Source: Chryseobacterium cheonjiense
Lineage (GTDB): Bacteria > Bacteroidota > Bacteroidia > Flavobacteriales > Weeksellaceae
Length of the DNA: 64,000 bases
Assembly (NCBI RefSeq): GCF_012927265.1
Contig: NZ_JABBGF010000001.1
Coordinates: 124,001-188,000, forward strand
Direction: 5' to 3'
Below, in pieces: positions 50,510-61,622 of this stretch. The position numbers and the translations under genes are program-made. Under the pieces are notes generated by a model, which was given only the letters and a program-made list of their open reading frames with translations, was not told the origin of the DNA and did not search any database. Every line of letters begins with the position of its first letter. Within the stretch, counting starts at the first letter, position 1.

Positions 50510-52051
50510 CTATTTTATAATCAATTTTTTTGTATCCTTATTTAAACGCACATAGTAAATTCCTGAATTTAAATCTGATACTTGTATCTTTAGGTTGTCA
50601 GCAGTGATAAATACTATTTTTATAACTCTACCGGCTTCATCCAGTATTTCAACTTTTTGATTTTTATCAACTAATTCAGATTTCGAAATCACAAAAAAAT
50701 CGGTTGTTGGATTCGGATATATAGCGAATGATTTTTTTTCCGATATTTCTTTTGTATTTAAATTAGATTGGTTGATAAATCTCGCTAATGATGCTGTATC
50801 AGGTGAATTGTGATAACCTGCAAGTAGTACTTTTCCATCTGGTTGTATAGATACAGAATTGCCATAATTATAAGATGTACCAAAATTTACCAAAACTTTT
50901 CCATCATAACTAAAGTTTGTATTCAAAGTACCGTTGGCGTTGAAGTTGAGGAGATAAAAGTAAGAAATACCTCCGGTATCAGTCCTGCCTACTGCATAAA
51001 TTTTTCCTGTACTATCAATGTCCAAATCTGCAATTTCATAATCTGAGCTAGAACTGTCAAGATCTACGATTACTTTACCGTTATTCCCAAATGTTGTATC
51101 CAATGTCCCGTTTAATGAAACTTTGTAAAGTGCTGCGTCACCATTATTTCCAGAATATTGACCTCCTATGAGAATTGAATTGTCAGGAAGAAAATAGCAG
51201 GTTCCAAAATAAAAATTACTGTCTGTTGTGAATGTCTTTTTTCCTCCTGTTCCGAAAGTAGAATCCAGTGAACCATCTGGCTGTAGTATACACCATGCGC
51301 CATCATCATAATTTGTTGTGCCGCCGATAAGGATTCTGGAATCATTTAAAATTTTTATCTTGTGTGCTTCATCATTATTATTAGAAGTGTAAGTAAAGCC
51401 TATTAAGACCTTTCCATCATTGCTGAAATCGGAGTCCAGCGATCCGTCGATATTAAGTCTGGCAACAGCAAAATCTGTTGATGGGTAGTTGTAATAGATT
51501 CCTGCTACAACAATTTTTCCATCTGGCTGTAAGGCTATGTCTCTTATTTCATTCGAAACAGAACTATAAGAACCCATTGAAAAAATACTTTTTCCCTGGT
51601 TTCCAAAGGTAGTATCTACGGTTCCGTTTGCGTTTAATCTAAGTACCCCAAAATGGTAATTGTCTCCGATATTATTCTGTGCAACGGCGCCTCCTATTAT
51701 AATTTTTCCATCTGGCTGCAACTCAACAGTTCTTGCAAAGTTATTATAACCTAAGCCGCTCATGTCTAAACTGAAAAATCCATTTGATCCAAAGCTGGTA
51801 TCGATCCCTCCATTAGAATTAAATCTTATTGCATAAAACTTATTATTGTTGGAACCTGTACTACATGCCCCAACTGCAACTATTTTTCCGTCGATCTGTG
51901 TCGCGGTATCATAAATTTTTTGTGAAGTAAAATAATTAGAGGTCGTTTTTCCCCCAGTACCAAAACTAGAATCAAGAGTTCCCGGAGTTTGACTTTGAAA
52001 GTATCCATAAAATACCAATAGGATACTTAGGAAAGTAATTTTTTTAATCAT
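50510..52051 (-). CDS. Secreted delta-60 repeat protein with type IX sorting domain
   Basis: 513 residues. Signal peptide at the N-terminus (ITFLSILLVFYGYFQS). About seven delta-60 repeats of roughly 55 residues with the pattern G-x-L/V-D-x-x-F-G-x-x-G-K (LDSSFGTGGK, IDTSFGSNGF, VDTTFGNQGK, LDSDFSNDGK, LDSTFGTGGK, LDTTFGNNGK, LNTNFSYDGK) and a partner QPDGKIVVAG-type strand, probably a beta-propeller. C-terminal type A sorting domain (FAIYPNPTTDFF to GIYYVRLNKDTKKLIIK). Surface-exposed or secreted by T9SS. Function unknown. Confidence 0.9.
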   Translation of the reverse strand: MIKKITFLSILLVFYGYFQSQTPGTLDSSFGTGGKTTSNYFTSQKIYDTATQIDGKIVAVGACSTGSNNNKFYAIRFNSNGGIDTSFGSNGFFSLDMSGLGYNNFARTVELQPDGKIIIGGAVAQNNIGDNYHFGVLRLNANGTVDTTFGNQGKSIFSMGSYSSVSNEIRDIALQPDGKIVVAGIYYNYPSTDFAVARLNIDGSLDSDFSNDGKVLIGFTYTSNNNDEAHKIKILNDSRILIGGTTNYDDGAWCILQPDGSLDSTFGTGGKKTFTTDSNFYFGTCYFLPDNSILIGGQYSGNNGDAALYKVSLNGTLDTTFGNNGKVIVDLDSSSSDYEIADLDIDSTGKIYAVGRTDTGGISYFYLLNFNANGTLNTNFSYDGKVLVNFGTSYNYGNSVSIQPDGKVLLAGYHNSPDTASLARFINQSNLNTKEISEKKSFAIYPNPTTDFFVISKSELVDKNQKVEILDEAGRVIKIVFITADNLKIQVSDLNSGIYYVRLNKDTKKLIIK

Positions 52052-52343
52052 TTGTATTAATTTTTAGCTGGCAAATATAACAAAAAGAATTAAATAGGAG
52101 AATTTATTGTTTAATTCTTATTAATTGTTCGTTTTTGGTGGTATATGTTTAATGAATTTATTTATAAGGATATTTTATAATAAATAGAATTAGTTAATTA
52201 ATTCTGTCATAAACTGAAGATTTAAGTAATCATTTAATTGATATAATTATGAATTGTTGTGAGATGCAGAGTTGTTTTTATTGGATGGCATTTCTTCAGT
52301 TTTATAATTTTTCGTTATTTTGAAAAATTATAAAGACTAAAAA

Positions 52344-52799
52344 ATGCAGATAGAATCAGTTTCATTAGATGATTATCTTTCGAAAATTCCTGAAGAAAGA
52401 CAGGAGGTTTTCAGGAAGCTATTTGACACCATTAACGACAATCTGCCGGAAGGTTTTTCGCAGGGCAGCAGTTACGGCATGATCGGGTGGGGTGTCCCAT
52501 TGACAATATATCCGGCGGGATACCACTGTGCACCGGGAACGCCTTTACCTTTTATAAGTATTGCTTCCCAGAAGAATTTTATTGCATTTTACCATATGGG
52601 AATGTATGCGAAACCGGATCTGCTGGATTGGTTTGTGAATGAATTTCCTAAATATTCCAAAAGAAAACTGGATATGGGAAAATCTTGTGTACGTTTCAAA
52701 AAAATGGATGATATTCCTTTTGAATTATTGGCTGAAATAAGTAAAAAAATGACCGTTCAGGACTGGATCGATTGTTATGAAGCAAATTTTAAAAAGTAA
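52344..52799 (+). CDS. DUF1801 domain-containing protein
   Basis: 151 residues. The DUF1801 pattern is clear: YLSKIPEERQEVFRKLFDTI at 12-31, FSQGSSYGMIGWGVP at about 38-52, and FYHMGMYAKPDLLDWF. Cytoplasmic, no signal peptide. The function of the family (a YdhG-like fold) is not well defined. It overlaps the next gene by 23 bp. Confidence 0.85.
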   Translation: MQIESVSLDDYLSKIPEERQEVFRKLFDTINDNLPEGFSQGSSYGMIGWGVPLTIYPAGYHCAPGTPLPFISIASQKNFIAFYHMGMYAKPDLLDWFVNEFPKYSKRKLDMGKSCVRFKKMDDIPFELLAEISKKMTVQDWIDCYEANFKK

Positions 52800-53421
52800 T
52801 TTTCTCTTTGCATTTTTTGCATTTGTGCTCATTCTCAGCTGCAGAAGTCATAAGATTTCAGGTTTGCAAAACGGCGATTTACTTTTTGTCACTGCGAAAA
52901 ACAGCGGGCTTTCGGGGGCAATCAATAATGTTACCCAGAAAGAAAAAAATGCCTCTTTTGATCATATCGGAATTCTGGAAAAAACTGATGGAAATTTGTA
53001 TGTTTTGCATGCGGCCCCCAAAGGTGGCTCTCAAAAACAGCCATTAAAAGATTTCCTGAAAGATCAGGGCGAGGACGGACAGAAAGTTGTTGTTTACCGT
53101 TTGAAACCTCAATATCATGACGCGATACCTCCAGCTATTGAAAAAGCTAATGCAATGCTGGGAAAGCCTTACAATTTCAATTATATTTTAGATGATGGCT
53201 CATATTACTGTTCAGATTATATTGAAAGAGCTTTCAGGGGAAATCACATCTTTAAGCTGGAGCCGATGACTTTTGTTGACCCGGCAACAGGAAAAACCAA
53301 TGCCTTTTGGGAAAGCTTTTATGCAAAGAGAAATCTTAAGGTTCCGGAAGGGGAACCCGGCTGCAATCCCAATGGTCTGGCTGCATCAGAAAAGCTTGAA
53401 AGAATAAAGGAGGTGAAATAA
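52777..53421 (+). CDS. YiiX/YebB-like NlpC/P60 family lipoprotein
   Basis: 214 residues with a lipoprotein signal (MKQILKSNFLFAFFAFVLIL, then SC). The mature part has NGDLLFVTAKNSG, SFDHIGILEK (His), LHAAPKGG and NYILDDGSYYCSDYIERAF (catalytic Cys in YYCSD). These are the YiiX-type permuted NlpC/P60 peptidase motifs. Likely a periplasmic hydrolase of peptides or amide bonds. Start overlaps the end of the DUF1801 gene, so coupled. Confidence 0.87.
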   Translation: MKQILKSNFLFAFFAFVLILSCRSHKISGLQNGDLLFVTAKNSGLSGAINNVTQKEKNASFDHIGILEKTDGNLYVLHAAPKGGSQKQPLKDFLKDQGEDGQKVVVYRLKPQYHDAIPPAIEKANAMLGKPYNFNYILDDGSYYCSDYIERAFRGNHIFKLEPMTFVDPATGKTNAFWESFYAKRNLKVPEGEPGCNPNGLAASEKLERIKEVK

Positions 53422-53439
53422 AGCTTAACATAGACGATT

Positions 53440-53468
53440 AACGGATTCGGAAGGATCCGTTTTTTTGG
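53440..53468 (+). terminator. Terminator of the DUF1801-YiiX pair
   Basis: ACGGATTC-GGAA-GGATCCGT followed by TTTTTTT. Confidence 0.75.
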
Positions 53469-53507
53469 CTGAAGATTAAAAATTTAAATAAATTAAAAAA
53501 TAATATC

Positions 53508-53545
53508 CTACTAATTTGGTAGACTAATATTTTTTTATATTTTTG
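53508..53545 (+). promoter_or_regulatory. Promoter with overlapping palindromic operator
   Basis: TATTTTTG at 53538-53545 is a -7 box and TTG at 53516-53518 its -33 element (19 bp apart). The -33 element lies within an imperfect palindrome, CTACTAATTTGGTAG at 53508-53522. Its half-site TTGGTAG is mirrored by CTACTAA with one change. A repressor bound there would block RNA polymerase. Such CTAC...GTAG sites are, from memory, found near sulfur-metabolism genes of Bacteroidota. Confidence 0.55.
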
Positions 53546-53593
53546 TCGAAGCTTAACAATAGAAAATGAGTCGTTAAACCAATAGTTTCTGTT

Positions 53594-53905
53594 ATGATAA
53601 CACCTAATCCAAGCCAGCAGGTTTTAAACGGTAAAATAAATCTGCCTAAAAAAGAATTGATCCTTGAAATTGAACTGAATGGTAAAATGAAGTTCGAACA
53701 GCTGATGAATACTATCTACAGTCAGTTCGGGATCTGTCACAGGGTGTTGTCTGCTAATGTTGAATATGTAAACGGCAGAAGCTTCGGGTCAGTTCAGCTG
53801 TACATCAGCGTAAATTCGGAAGATTATGATGAGTTGGAAGTGTATCTTCAAAAAAATAAACTTCTGAGTACGACTGTAGAATATGTATGCAGGAAATACT
53901 TATAA
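53594..53905 (+). CDS. Stand-alone NIL-like domain protein
   Basis: 103 residues. ILEIELNGKMKFEQLMNTI, then IYSQFGICHRVLSANVEYV and SFGSVQLYISVNSEDYDELEV (shown in parts) match the NIL domain found at the C-terminus of methionine ABC transporter ATPases (MetN) and in some ferredoxins, where it binds the amino acid or acts as a regulator. Here it stands alone. A role in methionine or cysteine sensing is plausible, not shown. Confidence 0.7.
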   Translation: MITPNPSQQVLNGKINLPKKELILEIELNGKMKFEQLMNTIYSQFGICHRVLSANVEYVNGRSFGSVQLYISVNSEDYDELEVYLQKNKLLSTTVEYVCRKYL

Positions 53906-53939
53906 GAAAGGTTCATATATAGTTTTTAATTACAAAAGA

Positions 53940-53967
53940 AGCGCCCGGAAAAACCGGACGCTTTTTA
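53940..53967. terminator. Bidirectional terminator before murA
   Basis: AGCGCCCGG-AAAAA-CCGGACGCT followed by TTTT; strong GC-rich stem between convergent genes. Confidence 0.8.
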
Positions 53968-53993
53968 TATGATTGCAAAAATCGGATTCTGCA

Positions 53994-55301
53994 TTAAATT
54001 CTCTCGATATCTGCACCGATTGCTTTTAATCTTCCATCGATATTTTCATATCCTCTGTCGATCTGCTCAATATTGTGAATGATTGATTTTCCTTCTGCTG
54101 AAAGAGCAGCAATCAAAAGTGCATTTCCAGCCCTGATATCAGGAGAAACCATCGTGGTTCCTCTTAACGGAGTTTCCTGATTCAGTCCGATTACCGTTGC
54201 ACGGTGCGGATCGCAAAGAATGATCTGGGCGCCCATATCAATTAGCTTATCAACGAAGAATAATCTTGATTCAAACATTTTCTGATGAACCAGAAGACTT
54301 CCTTTGGCCTGTGTTGCCACAACAAGAATAATGGAAAGAAGGTCCGGCGTGAATCCCGGCCATGGTGCATCGGAAATCGTAAGGATAGAACCGTCAATAA
54401 ATTTCTGAATTTTATAATTTTCCTGAGCCGGAATAAAAATATCATCATCGCTTTGCTCAAGCTGGATGCCAAGCTTTCTGAAGATATTTGGAATAACACC
54501 TAGCTGGTTCCAGTTTACGTTTTTGATGGTAATTTCGGATTTGGTCATGGCAGCAAGACCGATCCATGATCCGATCTCTACCATATCCGGAAGCATGGTG
54601 TGCTCAGTTCCGCGAAGATGTTCAACTCCTTCGATGGTTAATAAATTTGAACCGATTCCTGAGATATTTGCTCCCATTCTGTTCAGCATTTTACAAAGCT
54701 GCTGCAGATAAGGCTCGCAGGCGGCATTGTAAATTCTTGTTTTTCCTTTTGCTAAAGCTGCAGCCATTACGATATTGGCAGTACCCGTTACCGAAGCTTC
54801 TTCCAATAGAATAAATTTGCCTCTCAGTTCTTTAGCTTTCAGCGAATAGAAAAACTCTTCTTCATCGTAATTAAATTCAGCCCCGAGTTCTACCAATCCC
54901 TGGAAGTGGGTGTCCAGTCTTCTTCTTCCGATCTTGTCACCTCCCGGAGTGGGCATATACGCTTCACCGTATCTTGCCAGCATAGGACCCATCAGCATGA
55001 TGGAACCTCTTAATTTCGCCCCATCTTTCTTGAATTCATTTGATTTGATATAATCAAAATTTACTTTATCTGCTTTGAAAGTATAAGCGCCGTGTCCGTT
55101 CTTGGTAACCTTCACGCCGAAGTCTCCCAGAATTTCAATTAATCGATTAACGTCGTGGATATCGGGAATATTTTTAATTCTTACTTCCTCATCAGTTAAT
55201 AAGACGGCACAAAGAATTTGTAGAGCTTCATTTTTTGCTCCTTGTGGAGTAATTTCACCTTGCAGTCTTTTTCCTCCTCTTATCTGAAATGTTCCACTCA
55301 T
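53994..55301 (-). CDS. murA: UDP-N-acetylglucosamine 1-carboxyvinyltransferase
   Basis: 435 residues. GGKRLQGEITPQGAKNEAL at the N-terminus (Lys22-equivalent), GPMLARYGEAYMPTPGGDKIGRR-type loop (the position of the usual catalytic Cys reads AYMPTPGGDKIG, so the active-site loop has no Cys) and DIRAGNALLIAALSAEG at the end. First committed step of peptidoglycan synthesis, target of fosfomycin. It is 2 bp downstream of the DUF4290 gene, in one operon. Confidence 0.92.
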   Translation of the reverse strand: MSGTFQIRGGKRLQGEITPQGAKNEALQILCAVLLTDEEVRIKNIPDIHDVNRLIEILGDFGVKVTKNGHGAYTFKADKVNFDYIKSNEFKKDGAKLRGSIMLMGPMLARYGEAYMPTPGGDKIGRRRLDTHFQGLVELGAEFNYDEEEFFYSLKAKELRGKFILLEEASVTGTANIVMAAALAKGKTRIYNAACEPYLQQLCKMLNRMGANISGIGSNLLTIEGVEHLRGTEHTMLPDMVEIGSWIGLAAMTKSEITIKNVNWNQLGVIPNIFRKLGIQLEQSDDDIFIPAQENYKIQKFIDGSILTISDAPWPGFTPDLLSIILVVATQAKGSLLVHQKMFESRLFFVDKLIDMGAQIILCDPHRATVIGLNQETPLRGTTMVSPDIRAGNALLIAALSAEGKSIIHNIEQIDRGYENIDGRLKAIGADIERI

Positions 55302-55303
55302 GT

Positions 55304-55969
55304 CTACTTTCTGTTTTTATGATTGTTGTTGCTATTGTTATGTCTTCTTTTATTATTGGGCTGGTTTCTGTTGTTAGACTGGTTTCTGTTGTTATTGTTA
55401 CGGTTATTGTTATTGCTGGTGTAATAGATTTTGCTTTTTTCAAGACTATCTATTCCCGTAAGATCCAGCCGGTTTTCAGAAAGTTCTTTCAGGTGGCGGA
55501 AGATAACGTCATCCGTTACATGTTCCTTATTATATACGTTATAAGATTTCTTCATATTGTTGGCAATAACCTCGATCAGGGCCTCTTTTTCGTCTCCCTG
55601 CTCCAGTTCTATTGCTTTTTCAATTAATTGAAGAATACTTTTCCCGTAGAATTTGAAATCACCCTGAAGTTTTGGGTATTCCATCCTTTTTGGCGGTTCA
55701 GCCAGCTGTTCTCTCGTAGGGAAAGGGTATGGTGAATCTACGTCAAGATCATAATCGGCAAGAATAAATAGGTGATCCCAAAGTTTATGCTTATAATTTT
55801 CTTCGTCGCGAAGCTGAGGGTTTCTCTGACCCATAAAATCAATGATGCCCATCGCCATTTCGCTTCTTTCCTCCTTTGAAGAAAGCTCTTTGCAACGTTC
55901 AACCAACTGTTGTATGATTCTGCCGTATTCCGGCAAATGAAGCTTGTTTTTTTGGGTGTTGTATTCCAT
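55304..55969 (-). CDS. DUF4290 domain-containing protein
   Basis: 221 residues from MEYNTQKNKLHLPEYGRIIQ (an ATG three codons up is also possible). The conserved domain (about 1-185) is helical, with MAMGIIDFMGQRNPQLRDEE and FGKYSIL-like segments. The last 36 residues are a low-complexity Asn/Arg/Lys tail (NNNRNNNNRNQSNNRNQ and on), encoded by an AAC/AGA-rich repeat. The adjacency to murA is typical of Bacteroidota. Function unknown; the tail could bind nucleic acid. Confidence 0.87.
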   Translation of the reverse strand: MEYNTQKNKLHLPEYGRIIQQLVERCKELSSKEERSEMAMGIIDFMGQRNPQLRDEENYKHKLWDHLFILADYDLDVDSPYPFPTREQLAEPPKRMEYPKLQGDFKFYGKSILQLIEKAIELEQGDEKEALIEVIANNMKKSYNVYNKEHVTDDVIFRHLKELSENRLDLTGIDSLEKSKIYYTSNNNNRNNNNRNQSNNRNQPNNKRRHNNSNNNHKNRK

Positions 55970-56158
55970 AATATGCAAATATATGGATTAATAGAAAATG
56001 TGTACGAAAATCTTTAAAGTTTATGATTTTTTAATGATGTTTCAAATAAGACTCGAGTAAAGATTTCATGTTAAAAATAAAAATATTTCACAATCATTTG
56101 ATATTATTTTAATAAAAGTGTAATTTAGTTAATACTTTAATAATCAAAAAAATAAGAT

Positions 56159-57589
56159 ATGAAAAAAACACACTTTCTATTTGTATTCCTGGCTTTTGGA
56201 TGCGTTCAGTCCTGCCGGGAAAATGATGCGATCGCTGAGGAAACTTCGGCTAAGGAAGAAGTTCACAACAAAACCATACAGGTAACCCGTCATGACGGAC
56301 GGCCTTTCAGTACCGGGGAATCTCCGTATGCAAAATTTGTCGCAGGTCCCGGTGGAAGTGTTCTCATGCAGGGATTTTATTGGGATGTACCGGACGGAGG
56401 AAACTGGTGGAATACCGTGAAAGGAAAACTTACCGATTGGTCGAATGCCGGAATCGGAGCAGTCTGGCTGCCTCCTGCATCCAAAGCACAGAACGGAGCT
56501 TATTCTATGGGTTATGATCCGACTGATTATTATGATTTCGGAAATTATAATCAAAACGGAAGCATTGAGACGCGTTTCGGATCACGGGCAGAACTTGAAG
56601 CACTGATCACGAAAGCCCACGCAGAAAATATGCAGGTATATGCAGATATTGTCATCAATCATAACAGCGGCGGCCAGTCGGAGTACAATCCTTATGTAGG
56701 TTCAAATACCTGGACCAATTTTTCAGGTGTTGCTTCAGGAAAATTTCCAAGAAGCTACAATGATTTTTATAAAAATGCTTACGGGAATAACGATGAAGGT
56801 GCTTTCGGAGGTTTCCCAGACTTATGCCACGCCAATCCTTACGTTCAGGACTGGCTTTGGGGAAGGGACGATTCTGTCGGAAAATACTATAAAAACGTCA
56901 TGAAATTTGATGGCTGGAGATTCGATTATGTAAAAGGTTTCGGGCCATGGGTGGTAAATACCTGGAATTCCAATGTCGGCGGTTTTTCCGTTGGGGAACT
57001 TTGGGACTCCAATGTTAATACGCTGGAATGGTGGGCCAATAATGCCAATAGCTCGGTATTTGATTTTGCAGCCTATTACAAAATGGATGATGCATTCGAT
57101 AATGGGAATTTAAATGTATTGAATGACGATATGATGTGGAAAAGAAATCCTTTTAAGGCAGTAACATTTGTTGCCAATCATGACACGGATATTATCTACA
57201 ATAAAATGCTGGCGTATGCTTATATTTTAACCCATGAAGGATATCCTACGATTTTTTACAGAGATTATGAAGAATGGCTGAACAAAGAAAGGTTAAATAA
57301 TCTTATCTGGATTCACAATAATAAAGCAACGGGAACAACTTCCATCCTTTACACTGATAATGATGAGTACATTTCCCGAAGAAACGGATACAACGGAAAT
57401 CCGGGACTGGTGGTGTATATCAACAACTCTTCAGGCTGGCAGGAACGATGGATCCAGACCAATTGGGCGAGTCAGCAGATTAAGGATTTCACAGGGAGTT
57501 CAACGTGGTATCCTACAACCCAATCGGATAAATGGGTAAAAATCCAGTGTGCACCAAACTCATATTCCGTTTGGTCACTGAATCAGTAA
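56159..57589 (+). CDS. Alpha-amylase, GH13 (archaeal-type subfamily), lipoprotein
   Basis: 476 residues. Lipoprotein signal (KTHFLFVFLAFGCVQSC). The barrel has VLMQGFYWDVPDGGNWW, GIGAVWLPPASKAQNGAYS, DIVINHNSGGQ (region I), DGWRFDYVKGF with the nucleophile Asp at about 256, GELWDSN (acid Glu) and FVANHDTD (second Asp). The MQGFYWDVP and MGYDPTDYYDFG blocks are those of GH13_7, best known in Pyrococcus and Thermococcus. It hydrolyses starch or glycogen, probably at the outer surface. Monocistronic, followed by a terminator. Confidence 0.9.
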   Translation: MKKTHFLFVFLAFGCVQSCRENDAIAEETSAKEEVHNKTIQVTRHDGRPFSTGESPYAKFVAGPGGSVLMQGFYWDVPDGGNWWNTVKGKLTDWSNAGIGAVWLPPASKAQNGAYSMGYDPTDYYDFGNYNQNGSIETRFGSRAELEALITKAHAENMQVYADIVINHNSGGQSEYNPYVGSNTWTNFSGVASGKFPRSYNDFYKNAYGNNDEGAFGGFPDLCHANPYVQDWLWGRDDSVGKYYKNVMKFDGWRFDYVKGFGPWVVNTWNSNVGGFSVGELWDSNVNTLEWWANNANSSVFDFAAYYKMDDAFDNGNLNVLNDDMMWKRNPFKAVTFVANHDTDIIYNKMLAYAYILTHEGYPTIFYRDYEEWLNKERLNNLIWIHNNKATGTTSILYTDNDEYISRRNGYNGNPGLVVYINNSSGWQERWIQTNWASQQIKDFTGSSTWYPTTQSDKWVKIQCAPNSYSVWSLNQ

Positions 57590-57599
57590 ACACTAAAAA

Positions 57600-57630
57600 A
57601 AATACTGTTTCTCCTGAAACAGTATTTTTT
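57600..57630. terminator. Terminator of the amylase gene
   Basis: AATACTGTTT-CTCCTG-AAACAGTATT followed by TTTT; flanked by A-rich DNA, so usable in both directions. Confidence 0.8.
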
Positions 57631-57654
57631 AAATTGGATATTTTTATCGTTTTT

Positions 57655-58068
57655 TTAAACCTGAATAAACTTGGCCCGCTGATGCGGAGTCGGTAAGTAA
57701 CATTTTTGGTTGGCTAGTTTCATCCTATTTTTGGATACTGTATCATAAAGCTTATCACTTAAAAATGACGGAACAATTTTGCCTAATACAGAGAGTTTGT
57801 AAATACCGCCCAGTAAATTGGCAATTTTTAGAACCGCTTTGGATTTTTCCAGATAATACTGGCCGGGCCGCCAAAGATACATGGTGTTAAAAACTTTTGT
57901 ATTCAGTCCTCTTTCGGATAGAAATTTCTGGCCAAAATCAGATTGCAGGGAAGCAAACATGAACTGGTCTTTTTTGTCTCTTTCAAGGATCCATTGTACC
58001 CAGAAATTGCAAACGCCGCAGTCGCCGTCAAAAAATACAATGTACTTATTTTCCCAGTTATCTTCCAT
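57655..58068 (-). CDS. DCC1-like thiol-disulfide oxidoreductase family protein (DUF393)
   Basis: 137 residues. VFFDGDCGVCNFWVQWILER near the start carries the DxxCxxC pattern (DGDCGVC) of the DCC family. Then FMFASLQSDFGQKFL. The C-terminal segment has a charged PTPHQRAKF end. Cytoplasmic, redox role likely but partners are unknown. It lies 11 bp after the heme-binding protein gene and may be part of the same operon. Confidence 0.88.
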   Translation of the reverse strand: MEDNWENKYIVFFDGDCGVCNFWVQWILERDKKDQFMFASLQSDFGQKFLSERGLNTKVFNTMYLWRPGQYYLEKSKAVLKIANLLGGIYKLSVLGKIVPSFLSDKLYDTVSKNRMKLANQKCYLPTPHQRAKFIQV

Positions 58069-58078
58069 GATGTTAAAT

Positions 58079-58540
58079 TTAATAAAGCATTTTCCTTTCT
58101 GTTTCTGTTTTTTCTCTTTTAAAGTAATCTGTCAGAATCTTTCTCTGTTCATCGCTCAGCTTTGCATTTTGATGCCCCAAAAAATAAGAGTCAAGAGGCA
58201 TTTCTTTTTTTTCAATCATTTCTATACATTCCTGCAATTTATGTGCCTGATTCTTTTGCTGATACATCGCAAATGTGGAAAAATTAAGTTCTTTCCTTCC
58301 TTCATCAATGTGATTTTTCATAACCCATGAAGCCGGGGCAATATTAGAATACCAGGGATACTGCGTTTCATTCGAATGGCAATCGTAGCAGGAGACCTTT
58401 ATTAAATTGGCAATTTCAGGCGGGGTGTTTTTTATTTTTAAAAAATCCATGCCCGGTGTAGGTGCAGGATTCGTTTTGTCGATAGGAAAGAACTGAATGA
58501 TAATAAATGCTACCAGAATAACAGTTAAAACTTTTTTCAT
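58079..58540 (-). CDS. Heme-binding domain protein (Haem_bd family)
   Basis: 153 residues. N-terminal membrane anchor or signal (VLTVILVAFIIIQFF), then VSCYDCHSNETQYPWYSNIAP with the CxxCH heme motif (given here as CYDCHSNETQYPWYSN) and a WVMKNHIDEGRKELNFS segment. These are the Haem_bd family motifs of periplasmic c-type heme proteins. It may move electrons or act with the DCC protein downstream. Needs c-type cytochrome maturation. Confidence 0.87.
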   Translation of the reverse strand: MKKVLTVILVAFIIIQFFPIDKTNPAPTPGMDFLKIKNTPPEIANLIKVSCYDCHSNETQYPWYSNIAPASWVMKNHIDEGRKELNFSTFAMYQQKNQAHKLQECIEMIEKKEMPLDSYFLGHQNAKLSDEQRKILTDYFKREKTETERKMLY

Positions 58541-61124
<2,584 letters not shown>

Positions 61125-61150
61125 TTTAAGTTAATCATAAAATTGATAAA

Positions 61151-61183
61151 AAGACAGTTAAGAAATGAACTGTCTTTTTTTAT
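61151..61183 (+). terminator. Terminator of katG
   Basis: AAGACAGTT-AAGAAATG-AACTGTCTTTTTTT. Confidence 0.8.
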
Positions 61184-61267
61184 TGATTACAAATTATTTT
61201 AGTTTTCCAACAGCTTTTTTCCGGCTTGATAAATCAGTTTTTAAATTGGAAATTGACTTAATAAAAA

Positions 61268-61299
61268 AAGCCTTGTAATTTAAATAATTAACAAGGCTT
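61268..61299 (-). terminator. Terminator of tRNA-Gln
   Basis: AAGCCTTGTTAATT-ATTT-AAATTACAAGGCTTTTTTTAT on the minus strand, just past the tRNA 3' end. Confidence 0.75.
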
Positions 61300-61302
61300 C
61301 CG

Positions 61303-61373
61303 TAGACCCACAGGGATTCGAACCCCAGATGACTGAACCAAAATCAGTAGTGTTACCGCTACACCATGGGTCT
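61303..61373 (-). tRNA. tRNA-Gln (TTG anticodon)
   Basis: 71 nt. Acceptor stem AGACCCA paired with TGGGTCT, D arm GTGTAGCGGTAACAC, anticodon stem ACTGA/TCAGT with loop TTTTGGT (anticodon TTG), T arm CTGGGGTTCGAATCCCTG. No CCA encoded. All stems close. Confidence 0.93.
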
Positions 61374-61532
61374 GTATTTCTATGTCGCGAAATTATATAA
61401 ATTATTTTAAAAATAAAAATGAAATAGCGAATATTTGCGGATAACAATCGTTTTTTTGCTGATATTCAAAGAATTATTTTTCTTAAATTTCATATGTTTA
61501 ATATGCTGTAAATCGAATTTAAATTAAAACTG

Positions 61533-61540
61533 TATCTTTG
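61533..61540 (+). promoter_or_regulatory. -7 box (TATCTTTG) of der
   Basis: Exact TAnnTTTG match about 83 bp before the der ATG; no clear TTG at -33. Confidence 0.4.
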
Positions 61541-61622
61541 CAAAAAAATTGGGCTCCAAAAGTTGGAGAAACCCATTAATAACTTGTCCTGAGCTTTGTC
61601 GAAGGATTATTAAACATTTTTT

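Noticed and set aside
55314..55420. AAC/AGA-rich DNA as a CRISPR-like or tandem repeat element
   Set aside because: It is in frame with the DUF4290 protein and simply encodes the Asn/Arg tail.
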